Part shown: positions 19,553 to 28,461 of the stretch, piece by piece
Layout of the letters: each line of letters starts with the position of its first letter
How positions within the stretch are numbered: the first letter of the stretch is position 1
Source: VXYL01 sp965243095
GTDB lineage: Bacteria > Pseudomonadota > Gammaproteobacteria > Pseudomonadales > Azotimanducaceae
Direction: 5' to 3'
Assembly (NCBI GenBank): GCA_965243095.1
Contig: OZ251530.1
Coordinates: forward strand, 2,666,001-2,730,000
DNA: 64,000 nucleotides
Translations under genes and position numbers: made by a program
The notes under the pieces: model-generated
Seen by the model: only the letters and a program-made list of their open reading frames with translations
Database searches by the model: none
What the model was told of the DNA's origin: nothing

Positions 19553-20863
19553 TTAGTTCGCCGCGAACTGGGCCTCCTCCGTGGATCCGGTCAATGCCGT
19601 CACGGACGAGTGGCCGCCTTGGATGACTTCCGCGACGCGGTCGAAGTAGCCGGTGCCCACCTCCTGCTGGTGGCTGACGAAGGAGTAGCCGGCGTTGGTG
19701 GCGGCGAACTCCTTCTCCTGCAACTCCACGTAGGCCGACATCTGCCGATCCACGTAGTCGCGGCTCAGGTCGTACATGTTGAACCACATGCTGTGGATGC
19801 CGGCCAAGGTGATGAACTGGAACTTGTAGCCCATCGCCGCCAGTTCGCGTTGGAACTTGGCGATGGTGGCGTCGTCCAGATTCGCCTTCCAGTTGAAGGA
19901 GGGCGAGCAGTTGTAGGCGAGCATCTGCTCCGGGTGTTCCTTGTGGATCGCGTCGGCGAACGCCTGCGCTTCCTGCAGATCGGGCACCGCGGTTTCGCAC
20001 CAGATGAGATCGGCGTAGGGCGCGTAGGCCATGCCCCGGGCCACCGCCTGCGGCAAACCGTTGCGCGTCTTGTAGAAGCCCTCCGGGGTGCGCTCGCCGG
20101 TGAGGAACGGTTTATCCCACTCGTCGATGTCGCTGGTCACCATGTCCGCGGCGTTGGCGTCCGTGCGCGCCATGAGCAGGGTGGGCACGTCGCACACGTC
20201 GGCGGCGAGGCGGGCGGCGATCAGCTTCTGCACCGCCTCCACGGTGGGCACCAGCACCTTGCCGCCCATGTGGCCGCATTTCTTCACGGACGCCAGTTGG
20301 TCCTCGAAGTGGACGCCGGCGGCGCCGGCGGCGATCATCGCCTTCATCAGCTCGAAGGCGTTGAGCACGCCGCCGAAGCCGGCTTCGGCGTCGGCCACGA
20401 TGGGGGCGTAGAAGTCGATGCCTTCGTCCTCCCCCTTGGCCCACTGGATCTCGTCGGCGCGGCGGAAGGCGTTGTTGATGCGGTTGACCACGCTCGGCAC
20501 CGAGTTCACGGCGTAGAGGGACTGGTCCGGGTACATCGTCTCCGAGGTGTTGTTGTCCGCCGCCACCTGCCAGCCGGAGAGGTAGATGGCCTTGATGCCC
20601 GCTTTCACCTGCTGCACGGCTTGGCCGCCGGTGACGGCGCCGAGGCAGTTGACGAACTGCTCGCTTTGCAGCAGTTCCCACAGCTTGTCGGCGCCGTGCG
20701 CGGCGAGCATGCTGCGGTGCGGAATGGTGCCGCGCAGGTTGACGACGTCGGCCGCCGAGTAGCCGCGCTTGACGGTTTTCCAGCGGGGGTTGGTGCGCCA
20801 CTCTTGATCGAGCTCGGCGATCTGTTCGGCGCGCGGTTTGCGCGGCACGAAGTGCAAGGCCAT
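19553..20863 (-). CDS. aceA: isocitrate lyase
   Basis: Cleaves isocitrate to glyoxylate and succinate, first step of the glyoxylate bypass. The active-site signature KKCGHMGGKV lies at about residues 193-202, and the substrate and Mg-binding segments (SGWQVAADNN, MARTDANAADMVTSD, WCETAVPDLQEA, NCSPSFNWKANLDD) are all present. The 436-residue length matches the bacterial enzyme. An AGGA ribosome site precedes the ATG. Malate synthase is not in the window. With gltA at 33 kb it suggests growth on acetate or fatty-acid-derived carbon. Confidence 0.97.
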   Translation of the reverse strand: MALHFVPRKPRAEQIAELDQEWRTNPRWKTVKRGYSAADVVNLRGTIPHRSMLAAHGADKLWELLQSEQFVNCLGAVTGGQAVQQVKAGIKAIYLSGWQVAADNNTSETMYPDQSLYAVNSVPSVVNRINNAFRRADEIQWAKGEDEGIDFYAPIVADAEAGFGGVLNAFELMKAMIAAGAAGVHFEDQLASVKKCGHMGGKVLVPTVEAVQKLIAARLAADVCDVPTLLMARTDANAADMVTSDIDEWDKPFLTGERTPEGFYKTRNGLPQAVARGMAYAPYADLIWCETAVPDLQEAQAFADAIHKEHPEQMLAYNCSPSFNWKANLDDATIAKFQRELAAMGYKFQFITLAGIHSMWFNMYDLSRDYVDRQMSAYVELQEKEFAATNAGYSFVSHQQEVGTGYFDRVAEVIQGGHSSVTALTGSTEEAQFAAN

Positions 20864-20948
20864 CGAAAGGGTTCCTCGTTTGTGGTGGGTGTGTGAAGGC
20901 GCGGCATCATAGGTAGCGCGCCGAGACGATGCAACGGGGCGGCTTACG

Positions 20949-22790
20949 TCACGACGACTCCACCTCGTCGCTGCTGGCGGCTCGCGGAACCATCTTGCGG
21001 TGTTGGATGTCGGCCTCGTCGAACTCTTCGCCCATCGCCACGAAGCCGTTGCGTTCGTAGAACGGGATGGCGGCCACTTGGGCGTGCAGGAAGGCCGGCG
21101 CGTTGTCCTCGCGGGCGGCGGCGATGGCCAGTTCGAGTAACTGTGTGCCGACGCCGTGGCGCCGCCAAGCCGGGAGCACCGCCATGCGGCCGATCTGGCC
21201 GCTTGGCAGCAGGCGGGCGGTGCCGATGGGTTCGCCGTTGGCGTCTTCGGCGAGGAAGTGGCGGCCGGCGGGGTCTTCGCCGTCCAGTTCTTCGGCCCGG
21301 GCCACGCCTTGCTCGTCCACGAAGACGGCGAGACGCACCGCGGAAAGCGCCTCTCGGTGGGTGGCCCAGGCTACTTCTCGGACCGTCGGCGGTTCCTCGG
21401 CCAAGGCGTTGCGCGCCAGCGTTGCGGCGAGGCCGGTGTATGTGGTGGGCGTGAGCGCAGCGAGTTTGCGGCGGGCGTCATCGCTAAGCGGGAGGTTTTC
21501 CAGCAGTTCGCGATACACGTCGGCGTCGATGCGCCGGCCGCGGGTGAGTTCCTTCAAGCGCTCGTAGGGTTCGGCTTGCCCCTCGGCGCGCATCACGGTT
21601 TGCACCGCTTCCGCCAACACCTCCCACGCGCTGTCGAGATCAGCCCGGCAACGCTCCGCGTCCACCTCCAGCTTGGCGAGGCCGCGCCGGGCGCTGTCGT
21701 GCGCCAGCAGACTGTGCGCGAACGCCGCGCCGACGTTGCGCAAAGCCGTGGAGTCCGAGAGATCCCGTTGCCAGCGCGACACCGCCAGCTTTTCCGCGAG
21801 ATGACCGAGCAGGGCGTTGGCGATGCCGATGTTGCCCTCGGAGTTCTCGAAGTCGATGGGGTTGACCTTGTGCGGCATGGTGGAACTGCCGGTTTCCCCG
21901 GCCACCGCGCGTTGGCGGAAGTAGCCGAGGGCGATGTAGCCCCAGAGGTCGCGGTCGAGATCCAGCAGCGCTTGGTTGAAGCGCGTCAGGCAGTGGAACG
22001 CCTCCGCCAATTGATCGTGCGGTTCGATCTGCGTGGTGTGGGCGTTGAACGCCAGCCCCAAGCCTTCCACGAACTCGCGGCAGCGGCGCGGCCAGTCCAC
22101 CGCCGGGTAGGCCGCGAGGTGGGCGTTGTAGTTGCCCACCGCGCCGTTCATTTTGCCGGGCAGCTGGGCGTGAGCGAACGCGGTCAGTTGCCGCCGCAAG
22201 CGTGCGACGAAGTTGGCCAGCTCCTTGCCGACCGTGGTGGGCGAGGCCGCTTGGCCGTGCGTGCGCGACAGCATCGGCGTGTCCACATGGGGCAGGGCGA
22301 GGCGGCGAAGGTCCTCCACCAAACCGCGCATGGCCGGCAGCAGCACCTGCCGGCGCGCGTCCGCGAGCATCAGGCCGTAGGCGAGATTGTTCACGTCCTC
22401 GGAAGTGCAGCCGAAGTGGACGAACTCCACATGCTCGCGCAGGCCGTCGATCGCCCCCAGCCGCGCCTTGACGAAGTACTCCACCGCCTTCACGTCGTGG
22501 TTGGTGCGCCTCTCCAAGCGCCGAATCTCGGCCGCGTCGGCAACGCCGAAGTCGCGCCACACCGCACACACCCGTTCGGCGCGATCGTCATCCACCGCCG
22601 GCAGCGCGGCGATTTCGGGCAGCGCCGCCAAATGCAGAAACCACTCCACTTCCACCCGCACCCGGTAGCGCATCAGGCCGAACTCGCTCACGAGCGGCGC
22701 GAGCGCGGCCACGCGCTGGCGATAACGCCCGTCCACCGGCGAGATGGCGGTGAGCGAATCCAGCGGCAACGGCGCTCTCGCGTTGGTCAT
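20949..22790 (-). CDS. purB: adenylosuccinate lyase fused to a GNAT acetyltransferase
   Basis: 613 residues in one uninterrupted frame. Residues 1 to about 460 are a complete PurB of the gammaproteobacterial type (LTAISPVDGRY, REHVEFVHFGCTSEDVNNLA, RTHGQAASPTTVGKE, signature GSSTMPHKVNPIDFEN at about 301-316), which acts in purine synthesis on adenylosuccinate and SAICAR. Residues about 470-605 are a GNAT domain of the YjcF/ElaA-like kind (AVFVDEQGVARAEE, IGRMAVLPAWRRHGVGTQLL, AAIPFYERNGFVAMGEEF) with an intact acetyl-CoA loop. PurB normally ends just after the TPTTYTGLAATLAR segment, so this is an extra domain. The ATG overlaps the mnmA stop (ATGA). hflD, which often lies between mnmA and purB, is absent. 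Confidence 0.93.
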   Translation of the reverse strand: MTNARAPLPLDSLTAISPVDGRYRQRVAALAPLVSEFGLMRYRVRVEVEWFLHLAALPEIAALPAVDDDRAERVCAVWRDFGVADAAEIRRLERRTNHDVKAVEYFVKARLGAIDGLREHVEFVHFGCTSEDVNNLAYGLMLADARRQVLLPAMRGLVEDLRRLALPHVDTPMLSRTHGQAASPTTVGKELANFVARLRRQLTAFAHAQLPGKMNGAVGNYNAHLAAYPAVDWPRRCREFVEGLGLAFNAHTTQIEPHDQLAEAFHCLTRFNQALLDLDRDLWGYIALGYFRQRAVAGETGSSTMPHKVNPIDFENSEGNIGIANALLGHLAEKLAVSRWQRDLSDSTALRNVGAAFAHSLLAHDSARRGLAKLEVDAERCRADLDSAWEVLAEAVQTVMRAEGQAEPYERLKELTRGRRIDADVYRELLENLPLSDDARRKLAALTPTTYTGLAATLARNALAEEPPTVREVAWATHREALSAVRLAVFVDEQGVARAEELDGEDPAGRHFLAEDANGEPIGTARLLPSGQIGRMAVLPAWRRHGVGTQLLELAIAAAREDNAPAFLHAQVAAIPFYERNGFVAMGEEFDEADIQHRKMVPRAASSDEVESS

Positions 22791-23860
22791 GTCTCGTTCC
22801 AAGTGGCTTCGATGCGCCCGCCGCCGAGACACTGCTCGCCATCGTAGAACGCGACGTGCTGGCCGGGGGTCACCGCCCGCTGGGGCGCGTCGAACGTCAC
22901 CCGCGCATCTCCGCCGGTCAGCGCCACGGTGCAGGATTGATCCGGCTGCCGGTAGCGCGTCTTCGCGGCGCAGCGGCCCTGGCGGGGTTCCGCCAGCCAG
23001 TTCAGGTTCGTCGCGGCGAGCCCGGTGGACTGCAACGCCGCGGCGTCCTGGCTGACGATGAGCGTATTGCTGGCGGTGTCCTTGGCGGCGACGTACCACG
23101 GCTTCTCGGCGCGCCCGCGCCGGCCGCCCACGCCGATGCCCTGGCGCTGGCCAAGGGTGTAGAAGGCGAGGCCCCGGTGCCGGCCGAGCACCTCGCCGGC
23201 GGTGTCCGCGATGGGGCCGGCGTCCTCCGGCACGTAGCGGCCGAGGAAGTCCGCGAAGCGGCGCTCGCCGATGAAGCAGATGCCGGTGCTGTCCTTCTTG
23301 TCATGCACGGCGAAGCCCGCCCGCCGGGCGCGGGCGCGCACCTCGGCCTTGGTGAGATCGCCCACCGGAAAGAGGCAGCGCTCCAACCGTTCTTGGTGCA
23401 CGGCCTGCAGAAAGTAGCTCTGGTCTTTCTCCGCGTCCGCACCCTTGAGCAGCCGGAACGGCTGGCCCACCGGCGGCCGGCGCGCGTAATGGCCGGTGGC
23501 GATGAGGTCGAAACCCAGCTCGCTCGCGTAGTCCGCGAACAGCTTGAACTTGATGTGGCGGTTGCACAGCACGTCGGGGTTGGGGGTGCGCCCGGCGCGG
23601 TAGTCGGCCAGGAACGCCTCGAACACGTCGTCCCAGTACTCGGCGGCGAAGTTGGCGGTGTGCAATTCGATGCCGAGCTTGGCGCACACCGCGGCGGCGT
23701 CCGCGTGATCCTCCTGCGCCGTGCAATACTCGGTGCCGTCGTCCTCTTCCCAGTTCTTCATGAAGAGCCCGGCCACCTCGAATCCCCGCTCGCGCAGCAA
23801 GAGGGCGCTGACGGCGGAATCCACGCCGCCGGACATGCCCACCATGACCGAAACCGACAC
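22787..23860 (-). CDS. mnmA: tRNA-specific 2-thiouridylase MnmA
   Basis: Thiolates U34 of tRNA-Lys, -Glu and -Gln using sulfur from a persulfide relay. ATP pyrophosphatase motif GMSGGVDSAVSALLL is near the N-terminus; FMKNWEEDDGTEYC, the catalytic Cys in TPNPDVLCN and the second Cys in DSTGICFIGER are all present, with the C-terminal beta-barrel ending CLGGGRIEATW. 357 residues, close to E. coli MnmA. I use GTG at 23860 because GAGGG lies 7 nt upstream; ATG at 23845 is possible but leaves only two residues before GMSGG. purB overlaps its stop by ATGA. moaC starts divergently 69 bp away. Confidence 0.96.
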   Translation of the reverse strand: MSVSVMVGMSGGVDSAVSALLLRERGFEVAGLFMKNWEEDDGTEYCTAQEDHADAAAVCAKLGIELHTANFAAEYWDDVFEAFLADYRAGRTPNPDVLCNRHIKFKLFADYASELGFDLIATGHYARRPPVGQPFRLLKGADAEKDQSYFLQAVHQERLERCLFPVGDLTKAEVRARARRAGFAVHDKKDSTGICFIGERRFADFLGRYVPEDAGPIADTAGEVLGRHRGLAFYTLGQRQGIGVGGRRGRAEKPWYVAAKDTASNTLIVSQDAAALQSTGLAATNLNWLAEPRQGRCAAKTRYRQPDQSCTVALTGGDARVTFDAPQRAVTPGQHVAFYDGEQCLGGGRIEATWNET

Positions 23861-23929
23861 CGCGCCGCCCTCGTCTTGAAATCGTTGCCGCCGCAAACCG
23901 CGAAGTATAGCCGTGCTATCGTGCCGGCC

Positions 23930-24412
23930 ATGACCGACCTGACGCACCTGAACGAGCGGGGCGAGGCGTCCATGGTGGACGTCTCCGGCAAGCCGCCGAC
24001 CGAACGCTGCGCCCGCGCCGAGGCGGTGGTGCGCATGGCGCCGGCCACGTTGCAGGCCATCATGCGCGAGGGCCTGCCCAAGGGCGACGTGCTGGCGGTC
24101 GCCCGCGTGGCCGGCATCCAAGCCGCCAAACGCACTTCCGAGCTCATTCCGCTGTGCCATCCGCTGCCGTTGGCCAAGGTGCAGGTGGAGTTCACCGCCG
24201 CGGCGGACGACGCCCTTACCATCAACGCCTTCTGCAAGGTGAATGGGCGCACCGGCGTGGAGATGGAGGCGCTCACCGCGGCGACGGTCGCGGCGCTCAC
24301 GGTGTACGACATGTGCAAGGCGCTGGACCGCGGCATGGCCTTCGACGTGCGCTTGCTGGAGAAGTCCGGCGGCCGCTCGGGGGTTTGGACGCGCTCCGGC
24401 GACGGGGCGTAA
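23930..24412 (+). CDS. moaC: cyclic pyranopterin monophosphate synthase MoaC
   Basis: Makes cyclic pyranopterin monophosphate together with MoaA in molybdenum-cofactor synthesis. The 160-residue protein shows all MoaC landmarks: MVDVSGKPPTER, AKRTSELIPLCHPLPL, VNGRTGVEMEALTA, AALTVYDMCKALD and a terminal GGRSGVW. It opens a tight cluster with moaD (7 bp gap) and moaE (4 bp gap). moaA is not in the window, so the first enzyme must be encoded elsewhere. Confidence 0.97.
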   Translation: MTDLTHLNERGEASMVDVSGKPPTERCARAEAVVRMAPATLQAIMREGLPKGDVLAVARVAGIQAAKRTSELIPLCHPLPLAKVQVEFTAAADDALTINAFCKVNGRTGVEMEALTAATVAALTVYDMCKALDRGMAFDVRLLEKSGGRSGVWTRSGDGA

Positions 24413-24419
24413 GACATCG

Positions 24420-24671
24420 ATGCTCGTCACGGTGCGTTTTTTCGCTTCCCTGCGCGAGGCCCTCGGCTGCGAATCCATGTGTTTGGAAATCGCCGCCGCG
24501 TCGGTCGCCGGCGTGCATGACGCCTTGGCCGGGAAGCTCACCCCGACGCAACTGGAGGCGCTCACGGCGCCGGGTGTGCGGGTGGCGGTGAACGAGTCGC
24601 TGGCGCAAGGCGACGCCGCGCTCAAGGCGGGCGACGAGGTCGCGTTTCTGCCACCGGTCACGGGCGGGTGA
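24420..24671 (+). CDS. moaD: molybdopterin synthase small subunit MoaD
   Basis: 83-residue ubiquitin-like sulfur carrier. It begins MLVTVRFFASLREALG and ends FLPPVTGG, the C-terminal Gly-Gly that is adenylated and converted to a thiocarboxylate. It partners MoaE, encoded 4 bp downstream. Small size and position between moaC and moaE leave little doubt. Confidence 0.95.
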   Translation: MLVTVRFFASLREALGCESMCLEIAAASVAGVHDALAGKLTPTQLEALTAPGVRVAVNESLAQGDAALKAGDEVAFLPPVTGG

Positions 24672-24675
24672 GGCC

Positions 24676-25143
24676 ATGCGGCGGCAGGTTCACATTCAAG
24701 CCGAGGACTTCGACATCGCCGCCGAATGGCAGGCTTGCCGCGTACGCTGCGCTGGCGGCGCCGGCGCGTTGGCGGCTTTCGCCGGTCTGGTGCGCGATCG
24801 AGCGCCGGCTGAGCAGGGGGCGAGCGCCGTCCACGGGTTGCACCTTGAGCACTACCCAGGGATGACGGAAGCGAGCATCGAGCGCATCGTTGACGAGGCG
24901 GCGGAGCGCTGGCGGTTGCTGGACGTGACGGTGATCCACCGCGTGGGCGAGCTGAAACCCGAGGAGCAAATCGTGCTGGTGCTGGTGGCTTCCGGCCACC
25001 GCGCGGATGCGTTCGCGGCGTGCGAATTCGTCATGGATTATCTTAAGACGGATGCCGTGTTGTGGAAGAAGGAGCGTCGCGCCAACGGCGACGCTTGGCT
25101 GCAAGCCACGGCCGGCGACCAGCAGCGGCGCGGCGTGTGGTGA
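24676..25143 (+). CDS. moaE: molybdopterin synthase catalytic subunit MoaE
   Basis: 155 residues; inserts the dithiolene sulfurs into cyclic pyranopterin monophosphate using thiocarboxylated MoaD. The active-site region DYLKTDAVLWKKER carries the conserved lysines, and HRVGELKPEEQIVLVLVAS and LEHYPGMTEASIE are typical. Third gene of the moaCDE cluster; the next gene begins 26 bp later and may share the transcript. Confidence 0.95.
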   Translation: MRRQVHIQAEDFDIAAEWQACRVRCAGGAGALAAFAGLVRDRAPAEQGASAVHGLHLEHYPGMTEASIERIVDEAAERWRLLDVTVIHRVGELKPEEQIVLVLVASGHRADAFAACEFVMDYLKTDAVLWKKERRANGDAWLQATAGDQQRRGVW

Positions 25144-25169
25144 GAGTTTTCAACGGAGTGTGATGGCAC

Positions 25170-26216
25170 ATGGCGGATTGGAGTGAATCGGGGCAAACCA
25201 ACGCCGGTGGCGGCGTGGCGGTGGCCTTTGTGGGCTTGGGGGTGATGGGCTTTCCCATGGCGGGCCACTTGGCCGCGGCCGGGCACCGCGTCACGGTGTT
25301 CAACCGCACCGGCGAGCGTGCCGAGGCGTGGCTGGCGGAACATTCCGGGCAGCGGGCGTTGACGCCGCGAGAAGCCGCGCAGGGCCAAGAGTTCGTCTTC
25401 CTTTGCGTCGGCAACGACGACGACGTGCGCAGCGTCGCGCTCGGCGAGGATGGCGTGTTCGCCGGCGCGGCGTCTGGCGCGGTGGTGGTGGATCACACCA
25501 CCGCCTCGGCCAAGCTGGCCGGGGAACTCGCGGCGGCCGGCAAGGAGCGCGGCGTGGATTTCCTCGACGCGCCGGTGAGCGGCGGCCAGGCCGGCGCCGA
25601 GAACGGTCAGCTCACGGTGATGGTGGGCGGGATGCCGGCGGTGTTCGAACGCGCCGAGCCGGTGATCGGCGCCTACGCCAAAGCGGTGAAGCTGATGGGC
25701 GACGTGGGCAGCGGACAACTCACCAAGATGGTGAACCAAGTGTGCATCGCTGGCGTGCTGCAAGGCTTGGCGGAAGGGTTGCACTTCGCCGAGAAAGCCG
25801 GCCTCGACATCGAAGCAGTGGTGGATGTGATTTCCCAAGGCGCGGCGCAGTCGTGGCAGATGGACAACCGCGCTGCCACCATGGCGCGGCGGGAGTTCGA
25901 GTTCGGCTTCGCCGTGAACTGGATGCGCAAGGACTTGGACATGACGCTGGCCGCGGCCCGCGAGCTGGACGCGCGCATGCCGCTCGCGGCGCTGGTGGAT
26001 CAGTTCTACGCGGACGTGCAGGCCATGGGCGGCGGGCGCTGGGACACCTCCAGCTTGATCGAGCGCCTGCGGCGCGTGGAGGAAGGCGTGCCGCAAGGCA
26101 TGGAGGAGGGCTTGCGGCGCATCGCGGACGACCTGCGCGACATTCAGGACGGCCTGCGCCGCACCACGACGGCGGGCGGCGCCAAAGCGGACGCCAACGC
26201 GGCGGACAACGCATGA
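25170..26216 (+). CDS. NAD(P)-dependent beta-hydroxyacid dehydrogenase (3-hydroxyisobutyrate dehydrogenase family)
   Basis: 348 residues. Rossmann motif FVGLGVMGFPMAGHL (about 19-33), substrate-site DAPVSGGQAGAENGQLTVMV and the catalytic-Lys segment GSGQLTKMVNQ place it in the beta-hydroxyacid dehydrogenase family (relatives: 3-hydroxyisobutyrate, tartronate semialdehyde and succinic-semialdehyde reductases). The substrate is not decidable. A C-terminal tail of about 55 residues (IERLRRVEEGVPQGMEEG onward, predicted helical) extends beyond the normal end. The stop overlaps the kinase start (ATGA), so the enzyme and kinase are translationally coupled. Confidence 0.88.
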   Translation: MADWSESGQTNAGGGVAVAFVGLGVMGFPMAGHLAAAGHRVTVFNRTGERAEAWLAEHSGQRALTPREAAQGQEFVFLCVGNDDDVRSVALGEDGVFAGAASGAVVVDHTTASAKLAGELAAAGKERGVDFLDAPVSGGQAGAENGQLTVMVGGMPAVFERAEPVIGAYAKAVKLMGDVGSGQLTKMVNQVCIAGVLQGLAEGLHFAEKAGLDIEAVVDVISQGAAQSWQMDNRAATMARREFEFGFAVNWMRKDLDMTLAAARELDARMPLAALVDQFYADVQAMGGGRWDTSSLIERLRRVEEGVPQGMEEGLRRIADDLRDIQDGLRRTTTAGGAKADANAADNA

Positions 26217-27136
26217 CGCGATTCGCCCAGCCGGGGGACGAATACCCGGTCATCTCCGCCGCGGACACCGACCGGCCGTTGCCGAAGCGGATGGATCCGC
26301 GCACCCGCTACGCCTACTTCAAGACCATCGCCCGCGGCGGGCGTTCCATCATCCAGTCGTGCAAAGACCTGCACCTGATGCGCGCCGTCTGCTACAAGAG
26401 CCTGAAGCCGGAGTTCGCCGACGACGCCGCGGCGCAGCGCCGCTTCGTGCGCGAGGCGCGGGTGAGCGCGATGCTGCAGCATCCCAACACCATGCCCACC
26501 TACGAGCTGGGGCGCGACGCCCAGGGGCATTGCTACTTCACGATGAAGCTGGTGCATGGCTACACCTTGCGCGAGATTTTCGACTTCCGCGAACGCTACG
26601 ACCTCACCCGCCTCATCGAAGTGGTCATCCAAGTGGCGCACGCGCTGGCCTACGCCCACGACCACGGCGTCGCGCACCGCGACATCAAACCGGAAAACGT
26701 GCTGATCGGCCCGTTCGGCGAGGTGCTGGTGCTCGACTGGGGCATCGCCAAAGTGCTGCCGCAGGCGGACGCGGCGCTGAGCGCGACGGATGCGGAGGCC
26801 GCGGCCGCCGGCACCGGCGGTGCGGAAGGCACGGTGTCCTACATGTCCCCGGAGCAAATTCGCCAAGACGCCGAGCTGGACCACCGCACGGACATCTACA
26901 GCCTCGGCGGCGTGCTCTACGAGGTGCTCGCCGGCCGCCCGCCGGTGGCCGGCGACAGCTTCGAGGAGATCCTGCGACAAACGCTGAACGCGGACATCGC
27001 CCCGCCATCGCAGTTCGCCAAAGCCCCGGTGCCGCCGCGGCTGGAGGGGATCTGCATGCGCTGCATCCGCAAAGACCCGGCGCAACGCTTCGAGACCGCC
27101 GGCGAACTCATCCGCGAGCTGCAAGAGGATTGGTGA
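26213..27136 (+). CDS. Hanks-type serine/threonine protein kinase, soluble
   Basis: 307 residues, all kinase domain, without membrane segment or sensor domain. Catalytic parts present: Lys62 (AVCYKSLKPE), a probable alpha-C Glu81 (FVREARVSAML), HRDIKPEN (155-162), DWG at 175-177 in place of DFG, and the SPEQ segment in place of APE. The glycine loop reads ARGGRSIIQ and is short of the usual GxGxxG, so ATP binding may be atypical. DWG is common in bacterial kinases. Translation is coupled to the upstream dehydrogenase (ATGA), whose extra C-terminal tail could be a docking or substrate region; this is inference. Confidence 0.88.
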   Translation: MTRFAQPGDEYPVISAADTDRPLPKRMDPRTRYAYFKTIARGGRSIIQSCKDLHLMRAVCYKSLKPEFADDAAAQRRFVREARVSAMLQHPNTMPTYELGRDAQGHCYFTMKLVHGYTLREIFDFRERYDLTRLIEVVIQVAHALAYAHDHGVAHRDIKPENVLIGPFGEVLVLDWGIAKVLPQADAALSATDAEAAAAGTGGAEGTVSYMSPEQIRQDAELDHRTDIYSLGGVLYEVLAGRPPVAGDSFEEILRQTLNADIAPPSQFAKAPVPPRLEGICMRCIRKDPAQRFETAGELIRELQEDW

Positions 27137-27189
27137 CGAGGCGCGTGATGGCGGCCGGGGAAGACGAAGACGAAAGAGGCGGAACTGTC

Positions 27190-27384
27190 ATGGACTACGA
27201 CGAGTTCCAGCGGGAAGTGCAGCATCGCAAGCGCGAGCGCTGGGCGAAGATCCTCGCAAGCGAACCGCCGGGCCGCCTTGCCGGCCGGCGACCCCGCGAT
27301 CCCGAGAAAGAACGCATCCTGTTGAAAATGGACCGGGCGCGGCTGGCGCGGGAGGCCGCCGCTGCCCAGGGGAGCGAGAGCTGA
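27190..27384 (+). CDS. small highly charged hypothetical protein
   Basis: 64 residues (MDYDEFQREVQHRKRERW...), very rich in Arg, Lys and Glu and probably helical throughout. No family recognised. Ribosome site AGGCGGA lies 6 nt before this ATG. The same frame can start earlier at ATG 27148 (GAGG 6 nt upstream) or at GTG 27133, which overlaps the kinase stop. Either way it belongs to the dehydrogenase-kinase transcript and may be a kinase partner or substrate; that is inference from position only. Confidence 0.6.
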   Translation: MDYDEFQREVQHRKRERWAKILASEPPGRLAGRRPRDPEKERILLKMDRARLAREAAAAQGSES

Positions 27385-27440
27385 TCCGTGTCGGCGCAGC
27401 ACCGTCGGCAATCGCGACACCTTGGGCAATAAGCTGACCC

Positions 27441-28433
27441 ATGCGTTACGAACGCCTCACGCAAGTGCTCGAGTTGGCCTTGGAATTGCAAGCCTCGCGG
27501 CGGGGCTTGACGCTGGCGGATGTGCAGGAGCGCTTCGGTTTTAGCCGACGCACCGCCGAGCGCCACTTGCAGGCGCTGGAGATGGTGTTCGGCTGGGTGG
27601 AGACGGTTGATAGCGACGACCGCCGCAAGCACTGGCGGATGCGGGCGCCCGCCTTGCGCCAGCTCGTGCGCGTCTCGCCCAACGAATTGGCGGAGCTGAA
27701 CGCCGCGGCCGAACGTCTGCAACGCGCGGGGTTGGTGGAACGAGCCGAAGTGGTGCGCGCGCTGGCGACGAAGTTGCGGGCGATGCAGCAGGATCGATCG
27801 GCGGATGCATTGGAGGCGGATTTCGAGGCGTTGCTGCAGGCCGAGGGCGTCGCCATGCGCCCGGGGCCGCGCCAGCAAATCGCCGGGGGATTGCTGGCGT
27901 TGCTGCGCCGCTGCATCCGCGGGCGTTGGGTTTTGGCGTTCGACTACGTGGCGCAAGGGTCTGCGCGGCGCAAGCGTGTGCGCGTTTGCCCGCACGGCAT
28001 CCTCTACGGCAATCGCACCTTCCTCGTCGCGCCGGTGGAAGGCGAGGAAACCATGCGTTTGTGGCGGCTCGGCAACATCGAGAACCCGCAGCCAACCAAC
28101 GACACTTTCGAGCGCGACGCCAACTTCGACCTGCAACGCTACGCCAAACAGTCCTTCGGCACGTTTCAGGAATCCCCGGCGAACGTCGTTCTACGCTTCT
28201 CGGCCAAGGCCGCAAGAGATGCGCGGGCTTTCGTCTTCCATCCAGACCAGCGGCTGCAGGAACAGGATGATGGCACGGTGACGGTATCCTTCAAGGCCGG
28301 CGGCATCGACGAAATGTGCTGGCACCTCGTGACTTGGGGCGAGCATGTGACGGTGGAACGCCCGCTACGCTTGCGGAGGCGGTTGGCGAAGATGTGCGGG
28401 GAGTTGGCGGCGCATCACGGGAGCGAAAGTTGA
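27441..28433 (+). CDS. WYL-domain transcriptional regulator
   Basis: 330 residues. N-terminal winged HTH (LTLADVQERFGFSRRTAERHLQALE, about 20-44), central WYL domain (WVLAFDYVAQGSARRKRVRVCPHGIL, then FLVAPVEGEETMRLWRLGNIEN, about 150-220) and a C-terminal WCX-like segment. WYL proteins sense ligands such as nucleic acids or nucleotides and control DNA-damage or phage-defence genes in several known cases. It lies 56 bp after the small charged protein on the same strand and runs toward the caspase-like gene, separated by 28 bp. Confidence 0.9.
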   Translation: MRYERLTQVLELALELQASRRGLTLADVQERFGFSRRTAERHLQALEMVFGWVETVDSDDRRKHWRMRAPALRQLVRVSPNELAELNAAAERLQRAGLVERAEVVRALATKLRAMQQDRSADALEADFEALLQAEGVAMRPGPRQQIAGGLLALLRRCIRGRWVLAFDYVAQGSARRKRVRVCPHGILYGNRTFLVAPVEGEETMRLWRLGNIENPQPTNDTFERDANFDLQRYAKQSFGTFQESPANVVLRFSAKAARDARAFVFHPDQRLQEQDDGTVTVSFKAGGIDEMCWHLVTWGEHVTVERPLRLRRRLAKMCGELAAHHGSES

Positions 28434-28461
28434 GCGCACGGACAAACACCGCGGCGTCTTG

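Noticed and set aside
22793..24661. long minus-strand frame extending mnmA upstream across moaC and moaD
   Set aside because: moaC and moaD are unmistakable on the plus strand; the extension is their antisense shadow.
27360..28433. both the 64-residue protein and the WYL regulator end in GSES with similar DNA before the stop
   Set aside because: The shared stretch is only about a dozen bases and the proteins are otherwise unrelated; probably chance.
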